From Paenibacillus woosongensis (lineage in GTDB: Bacteria; Bacillota; Bacilli; Paenibacillales; Paenibacillaceae), in the NCBI RefSeq assembly GCF_009725165.1, contig NZ_WNZW01000001.1, positions 682,001 through 746,000 of the forward strand: a stretch of 64,000 bases of DNA, read 5' to 3'. The notes below the pieces were generated by a model. It saw nothing but the letters and a program-made list of their open reading frames with translations. It did no database searches and was not told where the DNA came from. Of the stretch, positions 53,282 to 64,000 are shown one piece after another (positions within the stretch are counted from its first letter, which is position 1; every line of letters starts with the position of its first letter). The position numbers and the translations under genes were made by a program.

Positions 53282-55003
53282 GTGAGATTCTACCATACTT
53301 TATTCGCAAAATTGTTCGTCTCCTTCTTTATTTTGTTTACGGTGCTTCTGCTATTTCTTGGCTGGATTACGTACCGGAACTCCGCCTCATCTCTCAATCA
53401 GCAGCTGAATAACGAGGCGGAATCGACCTTTAACCGCAATTTCAAAGTGCTGTCCATTTACCTTAGCGACTTGAACCGCATGAGCGATGCCATCGCGATG
53501 AGCTCGGTGGTCTCCGACTTTCTGAAGAACAGAAGCGAGTCTGCTTATTATGCGTCTTTTCCGAAAATGGACGACATCATAAACAGCGCAAATTCGATTC
53601 GGCCGGAAAATACAGGTATCACGCTTGTCAGCAGCAACCAGTTCGTGTACTATTACGGCTATTCGCTCAATCGGGACAACGATAACTTCTCCCGCTTCGA
53701 CTGGCTGCCGAAAGAAACCGCCCTACAGGATAATGCTTATGTAACTCCTTTGCATCTGCGGCCGTACAGCAATCTGAACAGCGGCCAGAAGGTCTTCTCC
53801 TTCGTGCGGAAGCTGCACAGCATCGATTTGCGGGCTACGGGCCTGCTTGTCATCGATTTCGATCTCGATGCGCTAAGCCGTTTATTTGCGGCAGATCCGG
53901 CATTTAGCGCGAATGAGTCCGGGGATTCGCTCCGCTTCTACATTCAGGATCAGCAGGGAACGATAGTATATCCACATAGCGAAGCCCAGCATGACTTGCC
54001 CCGCGACTTATCGAAATATCGCCTTGTCCAGCGAACGGAGCCAATGACCGGGTGGACCATGTCTGCTTATTTTCTCGAGAATAAGTGGTACGAACCGGTT
54101 TATGATATTCGCAAAATATTTGTAAGCGCCATCATTGTCAGCCTGATTATCGGTGCGGTCGCTTCCCTGTTCATTTCGACCCGTTTCTCGAGGCCGATCA
54201 AGCAGCTTCGCCTGCTGATGAAGGAGGTGGAGCAGGGCAATTTCGATGAACAGTTCCGGATCACGGCCAAGGATGAAATCGGCCTGCTGGGGATCGGCTA
54301 TAACAAAATGGTCAGAAAAATCAAAGACCTGATCGAGCTTGTCTATACTGAGCAGAACCATAAGCGAATCGCAGAGGTTGCCGCCCTTCAGGCCCAGATC
54401 AACCCTCATTTTTTATACAATACGCTAGAGTCTATCAATTCACTGGCCCGGCAAAGCAAAGAGAAGGACATCAGTAAAATGATCGTCCTGCTCGGCAAAT
54501 TACTGCGCATCAGCATCAGTTCCTTTGAGGAGCTCGTACCGTTCTCCAAAGAGCTGGAATACCTGAGGCTGTACCTGGAAATCCATAAACTGCGGCTGAA
54601 GAAGCAGATCAGCTATACGATCCAGGTCGAGGAAGAAATCTATGATCTTTACACGGTCAAGTGGATTTTCCAGCCGATTCTCGAAAATGCCATTATGCAC
54701 GGCTTGGATCCGAAGCAAAGCGAAGGCTGCATAGAGGTAATGGGTTGGATCGATGACGATGTGGTCTGGATCGTCATTCAGGACTACGGCGTCGGCATGG
54801 ACAGCGATAAGTTGAAACCGCTTCAGGAAGCGCTGGAGAACGACTATGGGCAGTTATCGAAAAAGCAGGAGCACATCGGGCTCTTTAACGTACAAGCGAG
54901 GATCAAGTATCATTTCGGAGACCGCTACGGTATTACGCTGGATAGCGAGATCAATCGGGGAATGAAAGTGACGATTATGCTTCCAAGGAGGGAACACGGA
55001 TGA
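53282..55003 (+). CDS. YesM-family sensor histidine kinase
   Basis: GTG 53282 is used. Two membrane helices (about 8-28 and 277-297) enclose an extracellular sensor domain, followed by HAMP (300-350), INPHFLYNTLESINSLARQS with the phospho-accepting histidine near 380, the N box PILENAIMHGL and the G box DYGVGMD. The divergent ABC operon is the likely target. It overlaps the response regulator by four bases. Confidence 0.92.
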   Translation: MRFYHTLFAKLFVSFFILFTVLLLFLGWITYRNSASSLNQQLNNEAESTFNRNFKVLSIYLSDLNRMSDAIAMSSVVSDFLKNRSESAYYASFPKMDDIINSANSIRPENTGITLVSSNQFVYYYGYSLNRDNDNFSRFDWLPKETALQDNAYVTPLHLRPYSNLNSGQKVFSFVRKLHSIDLRATGLLVIDFDLDALSRLFAADPAFSANESGDSLRFYIQDQQGTIVYPHSEAQHDLPRDLSKYRLVQRTEPMTGWTMSAYFLENKWYEPVYDIRKIFVSAIIVSLIIGAVASLFISTRFSRPIKQLRLLMKEVEQGNFDEQFRITAKDEIGLLGIGYNKMVRKIKDLIELVYTEQNHKRIAEVAALQAQINPHFLYNTLESINSLARQSKEKDISKMIVLLGKLLRISISSFEELVPFSKELEYLRLYLEIHKLRLKKQISYTIQVEEEIYDLYTVKWIFQPILENAIMHGLDPKQSEGCIEVMGWIDDDVVWIVIQDYGVGMDSDKLKPLQEALENDYGQLSKKQEHIGLFNVQARIKYHFGDRYGITLDSEINRGMKVTIMLPRREHG

Positions 55004-55770
55004 CCTGCCGGCTATTAATCGCAGATGATGAACACATGATTTCGGAAAGCCTGAGCACGATGGATGAGTGGGCAGAACGGGACGTCGATGTCGTCGGCAC
55101 TGCGGCTAACGGCCGCGAGGTGATGGACTGGCTGGAGCGCACCCACATCGACCTGCTAATCACAGACATTCAAATGCCCGATATGAACGGGCTTGAGCTG
55201 ATGGAGCATTTGCATAAGCATCGTCCGGATATTCACATGATTGTTATCAGCGGCTATGAGGAATTCGACTACGTCAAGAAGGCGATGAAGTACCGGGCTG
55301 CCGGCTATGTACTTAAGCCAATCGATACGGATGAGCTGCTGGCCATCGTCGACGATATTCTGGCCACGGAAACGCCGCGCCAAGCCAGCACTGAAGAAGC
55401 CGATCCTGAGCTGGTGCCCATGACCTATCATGAGAACGTAGTGGAACGGGCCATTACATTTATGCATGACCATTTGGACAATGACATCAGCCTGAAGGAT
55501 GCCGCCGAGCAGTTCCATCTGACGACACAATATTTCGGGCAGGTGTTCAAGTCGGTCACCGGGCAGACCTTCCTCTCCTTCTTGACGCAAATCCGCATGG
55601 AAAAGGCATGCGAGCTGCTGAGAAATCCCGAGCTGACGCAGTATGCCGTCGGAGAGATGGTCGGCTACAAGGATTCCCGGTATTTCAGCAAAGTATTCCA
55701 CAAAACCTACGGGATGACGCCGAGGGATTACCGGAGGCAATTGATGAAGAAGAAGCGTTGTGATTTGTAG
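55000..55770 (+). CDS. YesN-family response regulator with AraC HTH
   Basis: The receiver domain has DLLITDIQMPDMNG with the phosphorylated Asp near residue 56 and Lys near 106 (VLKPID). The C-terminal AraC domain (about 155-250) has two helix-turn-helix motifs, TTQYFGQVFKSVTGQTF and GYKDSRYFSKVFHKTYGM. It is the partner of the adjacent kinase. Confidence 0.95.
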   Translation: MTCRLLIADDEHMISESLSTMDEWAERDVDVVGTAANGREVMDWLERTHIDLLITDIQMPDMNGLELMEHLHKHRPDIHMIVISGYEEFDYVKKAMKYRAAGYVLKPIDTDELLAIVDDILATETPRQASTEEADPELVPMTYHENVVERAITFMHDHLDNDISLKDAAEQFHLTTQYFGQVFKSVTGQTFLSFLTQIRMEKACELLRNPELTQYAVGEMVGYKDSRYFSKVFHKTYGMTPRDYRRQLMKKKRCDL

Positions 55771-55776
55771 TATGAA

Positions 55777-55824
55777 AAAAGCCTCCTGGCTCTCTTCCGT
55801 TTCCGGACAAAAGTTAGGAGGCTT
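55777..55824 (-). terminator. Terminator of thiC
   Basis: AAGCCTCCT and AGGAGGCTT arms about 30 bases apart, TTTTTT following on the minus strand. Confidence 0.75.
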
Positions 55825-55832
55825 AATATTTA

Positions 55833-57626
<1,794 letters not shown>

Positions 57627-57671
57627 TTAGAATGAATGGGTTCAAGCGGAGCTGCTGCTGCCAAGTGCAAC

Positions 57672-57702
57672 AAAAAAAGACCGCAACGAAAGAAGCGGTC
57701 TC
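57672..57702 (-). terminator. Riboswitch-controlled terminator before thiC
   Basis: AGACCGC and GCGGTCT around 10 bases, followed by TTTTTTT on the minus strand, lies between the riboswitch and thiC. In TPP excess it should form and stop transcription. Confidence 0.85.
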
Positions 57703-57717
57703 TGTATACACATAGGC

Positions 57718-57815
57718 TCGAACGTTTCCTCCGCTGGCATTACCCAGATCAGGTATTACGGTCGACAGCGCATTAGCTATCCTCTCAGCCTGGTTGGCCC
57801 AAGCTCCCGTTTATT
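57718..57815 (-). promoter_or_regulatory. TPP riboswitch (THI element)
   Basis: The minus strand carries CTGAGAGG, then ACCTGATCTGGGTAATGCCA and GCGGAGGAA, the conserved helices of the thiamin pyrophosphate riboswitch. It precedes the thiC terminator. Confidence 0.95.
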
Positions 57816-57897
57816 CAATTCACCAATATATAATATATGGAAAACAAGGAATTATCAACCCAAAACTAGATTTTCTCCATCAGCCTTAAACAACAAA

Positions 57898-57940
57898 AAA
57901 CCTTCTAGTTCCTTTCCTCTCCGGAAAAGGAATTAGAAGG
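57898..57940 (-). terminator. Terminator of gerE
   Basis: CCTTCTAATTCCTTT and AAAGGAACTAGAAGG arms (one mismatch) with TTTTTT following on the minus strand. Confidence 0.85.
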
Positions 57941-57972
57941 CTTGCGATTTTTGACGTGTTTTGCCCAAACCG

Positions 57973-58197
57973 TCAGATTTTCAGCTCCCCAAGCTTAATC
58001 AGCTCGACAACCGCCTGCGCACGACCTTTTACGTTCAATTTCTGCATGACATTAGAAATATGATTTCGTACGGTCTTCTCGCTAATGAATAGTTGCCCCG
58101 CAATGTCGCGCGTCGTTTTATCCTGCACGAGGAGTTCAAAAACTTCCCGCTCACGATGAGTCAACAGAAATTTGCTGTTACGATCGCTGCTTTTCAA
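57973..58197 (-). CDS. gerE: Spore coat regulator GerE
   Basis: A 74-residue LuxR-type DNA-binding protein, TKREREVFELL-like opening (LLTHREREVFELLVQDKTT) and SEKTVRNHISNVMQKLNVKG recognition helix, matching Bacillus GerE almost throughout. It is the last regulator of the mother-cell cascade, made under sigma-K, and controls coat genes. Confidence 0.97.
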   Translation of the reverse strand: MKSSDRNSKFLLTHREREVFELLVQDKTTRDIAGQLFISEKTVRNHISNVMQKLNVKGRAQAVVELIKLGELKI

Positions 58198-58299
58198 AAT
58201 GCGTCACCCCTCCTTGCTCGGGTTTTGTGGTATAACAAGGTTAAGGGATACAGTCAAAACATATTATGAAAAACAGCGAGTAAGCGTGCGATACAAAGC

Positions 58300-58328
58300 A
58301 AAAATGGGCTGCTTCTGGCAGCCCATTC
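58300..58328 (-). terminator. Terminator of glpK
   Basis: AATGGGCTGC and GCAGCCCATT with a five-base loop, followed by TTTTGC on the minus strand. Confidence 0.85.
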
Positions 58329-58329
58329 C

Positions 58330-59847
<1,518 letters not shown>

Positions 59848-60318
59848 TCAATTTTGCTATTACCTGAGCCCAACATGCTCTCCCTTTCAAGTTCCAGCAT
59901 CGTTTAAAATTACAGAATTCCAAAACATTAAAGATTTAAAAATTGAGAAATATTAACCTTATTCTACCTCGTTAGCGGATTGCGTTACAAATGAAAAAGC
60001 ACCCCCGAGCCAGCAATGTTCTGTCTTGAAGGTTTGTCCCGGATAACCATCCTCATTAAGCATCAGCTAGTACGCCAAGCCCCGAATTACCTAAGCTCAA
60101 CAAGTAATTTAAAGCAACCTATGTATAATTAAGCCAAAAGCATCTTTAAGTAAACTAAAGTTTCTTATACGCAAATAGCACCAACCGACCACAGTTATCG
60201 GGAAGCTAACGGACATCAAAGTACTTATTCCTGCTTTTTTGCTGATTTTGACGAGCTTACGGACAGAGAAGCCCTTATTCGCCAAAAATACGCATGTCGT
60301 ATACCTATTTTAGGCAAA

Positions 60319-60397
60319 TAGCGGAACTACGGTCCATTAGCACTCCGTTTAACAACTTTTTGCCTGTATAGCGGAACTACGGTCCGTTGGCGCTGCA
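60319..60397. repeat. Two copies of a short intergenic repeat
   Basis: ATAGCGGAACTACGGTCC followed by a variable tail occurs at 60319 and 60369, 50 bases apart. From memory, similar short sequences recur between genes in Paenibacillus genomes. Confidence 0.7.
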
Positions 60398-60457
60398 TTA
60401 TGGCAGCCTCTCCAACTTAGTGGAACCCGCTCCTCCAAACTTTCAGCTAAACCCAAA

Positions 60458-60480
60458 AAAAGCACCCTCAAAGGTGCTTA
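60458..60480 (-). terminator. Terminator of the MarR gene
   Basis: AAGCACC and GGTGCTT around TTTGAG, with TTTTTTT following on the minus strand, 150 bases past the stop. Confidence 0.8.
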
Positions 60481-60626
60481 GTCGCTCTGACCGCATACAA
60501 GAACTCCAAACTTAAATTCGAAATTTTTCCCGATGGCATCGGCAAATGCGGGCAAATCACACAAATGTACAAGCAACGAGCCGGGCTGGGAACAGCCATC
60601 CAGTCACCTGCATCTTTCCGATTCCC

Positions 60627-61091
60627 CTATGCTTCACCAGCTTCTCTCTCTTTAAGGCGTAAACGCCCTACCTCATCAAACTTATTGATAACGCGTTCCA
60701 GCACTTCTTTCTCATTCTCATCCAGGCAAGCGAAATAATTAGCCAGCACTTCCCTGGATTTCTTCCGCGCCTTCTCATACACTTCCTTGCCATGCTCCGT
60801 AACGGATAACAGCACGGCACGGCGATCCTGCTCATCATGCCTGCGCTCGACGTAGCCGTTCTGAACGAGGCGGTCAAGCATAACCGTGATCGCGCTCGGC
60901 TTCACGACCAGTGCCTCCGCCAAATAAGTGACATTGCAGCTTCGCTCCTTCGCTATGAGCGACAGCATATGGAACTGCGGCCCCGTTAACGGCAGATCGC
61001 GGTGCTGCATGATTTCGTTTTGCAGCTTCTTGACGACCACCGAAAACTTCGATTGGAGCCGGTCTATATAGTGATCGAGATTCGGATCCAC
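60627..61091 (-). CDS. MarR-family transcriptional regulator
   Basis: GTG 61091 has GAGGAGG six bases before it and is preferred over an ATG at 61106 that overlaps the site. The 154-residue protein has the MarR winged helix (KPSAITVMLDRLVQNGYVERRHDEQDRRAVLLSVTEHG). Ligand and targets are unknown; it diverges from the nag operon. Confidence 0.9.
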   Translation of the reverse strand: MDPNLDHYIDRLQSKFSVVVKKLQNEIMQHRDLPLTGPQFHMLSLIAKERSCNVTYLAEALVVKPSAITVMLDRLVQNGYVERRHDEQDRRAVLLSVTEHGKEVYEKARKKSREVLANYFACLDENEKEVLERVINKFDEVGRLRLKEREAGEA

Positions 61092-61341
61092 GCTATTCCT
61101 CCTCATCGGAAATAATACGGATAAAACCGGTAAGCTTGAGCAAATATTAGTGTATTATGCGTTTCTTAAAAATACAAGGAATTCGTTTCAAAAGTGTCAC
61201 TTGGGTGTAATAAAACACCTTGCATTATAAAGTGGAATATTTTATTATGTACTAAAATAGTTTTCACGTTACTTGTTAATTCCACGAAAATTATTTTCTT
61301 AATCTATTGTGTATCTGCTACAGGAAAGAAGGTGAACTTAC

Positions 61342-62205
61342 ATTCTTACTCCTATTCTGCATGCGTTGTCTACACAACTGAACAGCTTGCCGCCCCAAGA
61401 AAGACGACTGGCAGAACACATTCTTAACGCCCCTAGTTCCGTCATCCATATGGGCATTACTGATCTCGCTGAGGAGTGCGGAATCAGTCCATCCACAGTG
61501 ACAAGATTTTGCAAGTCGTTTCATTTCAAAGGGTTTCCCGATTTCAAAATGAAGCTGGCTTTTGAACTCGCTCACAAGCCTTCAGAAAGCCACTACCAGG
61601 ACATTATTGCGGGCAATGATCTGCACAGGATCGTCCAGGCCATGGAGGCGAATCATCTTGCTTCGATTACGGACACGACGCGTCTGTTGAATATCAGCCA
61701 GCTCCAGAAAGCGGTAGAGGTACTTTGCCGCGCTAAACGAATCGATCTTTACGGGGTGGCTACGTCCTCCGTCATTGCGCAGGATTTCTACCAGAAGCTT
61801 ATTCGGATCGGCAAAAATTGTACTGCGTTTGCGGATTCCCACATGCAAATCACTTCGGCATCCAGCTTAAGCGAGGGCGATGCGGCATTGGCAATCTCCT
61901 ATTCTGGAGAAACGCCGGAGACGATAGATGCGCTGCGCTGTGCCAAAGACAGCGGTGCGATCACCCTCTCGTTAACCCAATACGGGAGCAGCACCCTGGC
62001 ATCCCTGGCTGACATATCGCTGTTCTCTTCTTCGCTGGAGGAAGGAATGCGCCGGGGAGACATGGCCTCAAGAATTGCCCAACTGCATGTCATTGATATT
62101 CTATTTACGGGAATGGTAAGTCTGGAATTTACGGAATATACGCCAAAACTGAAAAATTCATACCAGAACGTTCAAATTTATCGCAAAAGTACAGGAGGCG
62201 AATAA
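61342..62205 (+). CDS. RpiR/MurR-family regulator, probable ATT start
   Basis: The protein has an HTH_6 domain (ADLAEECGISPSTVTRFCKSF) and a SIS domain (about 120-260). GAAGGTGA at 61328-61335 is six bases before ATT 61342, in frame, while an upstream in-frame stop at 61333 excludes a longer start and the next TTG (61366) is 30 bases away from the site. The reading from ATT gives ILTPILHALSTQLNSLPPQE. It overlaps no gene and is one base from nagB; it should control the nag genes in response to amino-sugar phosphate. Confidence 0.8.
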   Translation: MLTPILHALSTQLNSLPPQERRLAEHILNAPSSVIHMGITDLAEECGISPSTVTRFCKSFHFKGFPDFKMKLAFELAHKPSESHYQDIIAGNDLHRIVQAMEANHLASITDTTRLLNISQLQKAVEVLCRAKRIDLYGVATSSVIAQDFYQKLIRIGKNCTAFADSHMQITSASSLSEGDAALAISYSGETPETIDALRCAKDSGAITLSLTQYGSSTLASLADISLFSSSLEEGMRRGDMASRIAQLHVIDILFTGMVSLEFTEYTPKLKNSYQNVQIYRKSTGGE

Positions 62206-62206
62206 T

Positions 62207-62935
62207 ATGTTTAATATCATTAAAGTAAACAATGAACAGCAATTCAATGAGACCGGAGCAGGAATTATTGCAAGCCTGCTGCAAACGAACCCACGTGCTG
62301 CGTTAGGACTGGCTACTGGCGGGACTCCTGTCGGAGTATACCAGCATCTGATTGAGCTTCACAAGCAAGGGCTGGTCAGCTTCAAGGAAGTCCGCAGCTA
62401 CAACCTGGATGAGTATATCGGCCTTGCGGAGGATCACTCAGAAAGCTACCGCAGATTCATGAACGAGAAATTGTTCAATCATGTAGACATCGATTTGAAC
62501 AATACGCATGTGCCATCAGGCGTATCCGGTGATGGGCATAAAGCCGCAGAGGAGTATACACAGCTTCTAGAGCAAGCAGGACAAATCGATTTGCAGCTTC
62601 TTGGCCTTGGCCACAACGGCCATATCGGCTTCAACGAGCCCGCAGACGAATTGAAGGCTGCGACACATGTTGTCGAGCTGGACGAGGTTACCCGCAAAGC
62701 TAATGCGCGTTACTTCAACTCCATCGACGAAGTGCCAACTCATGCCATTACGATGGGCATCGGCTCCATTCTGAAGGCGAAGCAAATCCTGCTGATGGCT
62801 AAAGGAGCAGACAAGGCTGAAATCGTGGCTAAAGCACTTAAAGGCCCTGTAACAACGCAATGTCCTGCCTCCCTCCTGCAGCTTCATCCAAATGTTGTTG
62901 TCATCGTCGACCAAGATGCCGGGAGGCTGCTATAA
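62207..62935 (+). CDS. nagB: Glucosamine-6-phosphate deaminase
   Basis: The 242-residue enzyme has LGLGHNGHIGFNEP near 130, the signature of NagB, and GLATGGTPVGVYQHL near 38. It turns glucosamine-6-phosphate into fructose-6-phosphate and ammonia. It sits between the regulator and nagA. Confidence 0.97.
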   Translation: MFNIIKVNNEQQFNETGAGIIASLLQTNPRAALGLATGGTPVGVYQHLIELHKQGLVSFKEVRSYNLDEYIGLAEDHSESYRRFMNEKLFNHVDIDLNNTHVPSGVSGDGHKAAEEYTQLLEQAGQIDLQLLGLGHNGHIGFNEPADELKAATHVVELDEVTRKANARYFNSIDEVPTHAITMGIGSILKAKQILLMAKGADKAEIVAKALKGPVTTQCPASLLQLHPNVVVIVDQDAGRLL

Positions 62936-62937
62936 CT

Positions 62938-64000
62938 ATGACTGCCGCGAACCGGAGTTTTCAAATCACTCACGCCGAAGTCGTTACTCCAAAAGGAATC
63001 ATACATGACGGCGCGGTGGTCGTAGAGGAAGGCTTAATTGCATACGTGGGCTCAACATCAGGAATGCCTTCGGATTCTCCGGCTTCGGCATCCACGGTTG
63101 ATGCTGAAGGAAGCTACGTGTTGCCAGGTTTTATCGATATTCATGTTCACGGAGGCATGCTGGAAGATTTCTCCATTCCCAGCCAGGAAGCCTTCGACGC
63201 GATTACGAAGCTGCACTGCAGCCAAGGCACGACATCTATGCTTGCTACGACGATGACGATGCCGCAAGCCGTGATTGATGAAGTGCTTGAGAAAGTAAAC
63301 GAGTATATGGCAAAAGACATGCCTTACGCTCAATTGGCAGGCGTTCATTTAGAAGGCCCCTTTATCAGCCCAAAATGGCCCGGCGCCCAGAATCCTTCGC
63401 ATATCGTGCCCCCAAACCGTTCCTGGGTGGAGGCGTGGAACAATAAATACCCTGGCCTAATCAAACAGGTAACCTTTGCCCCCGAAAGAGAAGGAGCACT
63501 GGAGCTGACCCGATACCTTCGCAAAGAGGGCATCGTCGCAGCGGCGGGCCATACTGATGCCACTTACGAAGAGATTATGGCGGCCGTTCAGGTGGGGCTG
63601 CATCATGCCGTCCATACCTTCAATGCGATGACTCCGCTTCATCACCGGAAACCGGGTACGGCCGGTGCGGTCCTGAGCACTCCCGGGATCAGTGCGGAAA
63701 TTATCGCCGACGGCATTCACGTGCACCATGCAGCCATCCGTCTTCTGGCTCAGGTGAAGAACGACAACAATTTGATTTTGATCACCGATGCCATGTCTGC
63801 GGCAGGGCTTGGGGACGGCGAATACATGCTTGGTGACCTTCCTGTTGTCGTTAAGGACAATGTATGTACCCTTAAAGACAGTGATAATACGCTTGCGGGC
63901 AGCACCTTGACTATGATTCGCGGCTTCCGCCATCTGGTCCGGGAAGTCGGCCTTTCGATCGAAAAAGCCTCGGAAGCGGCCAGTTTAAACCCCGCCAAAC
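62938..64000 (+). CDS. nagA: N-acetylglucosamine-6-phosphate deacetylase, partial
   Basis: ATG 62938, two bases after the nagB stop. PGFIDIHVHGGM near 65 is the metal-binding motif of the amidohydrolase family, followed by HLEGPFISP near 135, GHTDATYEEI and ITDAMSAAG. NagA removes acetate from GlcNAc-6-phosphate. The C-terminus runs off the window. Confidence 0.97.
   Translation, partial: MTAANRSFQITHAEVVTPKGIIHDGAVVVEEGLIAYVGSTSGMPSDSPASASTVDAEGSYVLPGFIDIHVHGGMLEDFSIPSQEAFDAITKLHCSQGTTSMLATTMTMPQAVIDEVLEKVNEYMAKDMPYAQLAGVHLEGPFISPKWPGAQNPSHIVPPNRSWVEAWNNKYPGLIKQVTFAPEREGALELTRYLRKEGIVAAAGHTDATYEEIMAAVQVGLHHAVHTFNAMTPLHHRKPGTAGAVLSTPGISAEIIADGIHVHHAAIRLLAQVKNDNNLILITDAMSAAGLGDGEYMLGDLPVVVKDNVCTLKDSDNTLAGSTLTMIRGFRHLVREVGLSIEKASEAASLNPAK

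Overview
The window looks like a chromosomal segment of an endospore-forming, low-to-medium GC Firmicute of the Paenibacillaceae (Paenibacillus or a close relative). The sporulation genes cmpA, gerE and gerM, the gerM-rph-rdgB order shared with Bacillus, strong GGAGG ribosome binding sites, frequent GTG/TTG starts, YesM/YesN-type two-component genes and a copper-amine-oxidase-like stalk domain on a secreted enzyme all point that way. No secretin or other outer-membrane component is seen. I see no phage, insertion sequence or CRISPR array; this is mostly core and lineage-specific chromosome. About 60 protein genes, five tRNAs, one riboswitch and a set of terminators are supported. Species-level placement is inference. 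|| Layout. 1-10.9 kb (minus): one tightly overlapped operon with a secreted/membrane protein, an ABC ATPase and permease, a coiled-coil membrane protein, a MoxR ATPase, a DUF58 protein and two VWA (BatA-like) membrane proteins, the last cut by the window edge. 11-14.8 kb: purU, an elongated endonuclease IV, a DUF2621-like protein and a TIGR01777 epimerase. 14.9-25.3 kb (minus): a complete Gram-positive Tad/Flp pilus operon (TadZ/CpaE-like, CpaF, TadB, TadC, Flp-like pilin, two TadE-like pseudopilins, a DUF5702/TadG-like protein, prepilin peptidase, FHA protein). A promoter followed by a strong terminator hairpin lies in its leader. 25.4-31.8 kb: DCC thiol protein, Ohr peroxidase, a zinc-type ABC triad (ATPase, FtsX-like permease with a His-rich loop, DUF3299-like lipoprotein) and a PhoP-boxed alkaline phosphatase. 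|| 31.8-36.4 kb: tRNA-Leu(GAG) twice, tRNA-Glu, tRNA-Ser and tRNA-Asn, a divergent XRE regulator/PAS-protein pair with a palindromic operator, azlCD and a HAD phosphatase. 36.4-46.4 kb: SprT, cmpA (short, TTG start), rdgB, rph, gerM, a PgpA-like protein, an MBL hydrolase, a methyltransferase, a membrane-anchored parvulin and an M20 dipeptidase. 46.5-55.8 kb: a nucleoside/nucleotide salvage operon (sugar-type ABC importer without its own ATPase, 5'-nucleotidase, ribokinase, nucleoside hydrolase) facing a YesM/YesN two-component system. 55.8-64 kb: thiC under a TPP riboswitch, gerE, glpK, an 800-base non-coding stretch with short repeats, a MarR regulator, and a RpiR regulator-nagB-nagA operon whose regulator appears to start at ATT. 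|| How the parts work together: the window mixes envelope functions (Tad pili, MoxR/VWA operon, PPIase), scavenging (phosphate, zinc, nucleosides, amino sugars, peptides) and sporulation. The sites worth most attention are the Tad leader hairpin, the Pho boxes before the phosphatase-plus-zinc-transporter block, the XRE operator inside a consensus promoter, the ATT start, and the duplicated tRNA-Glu 3' end.
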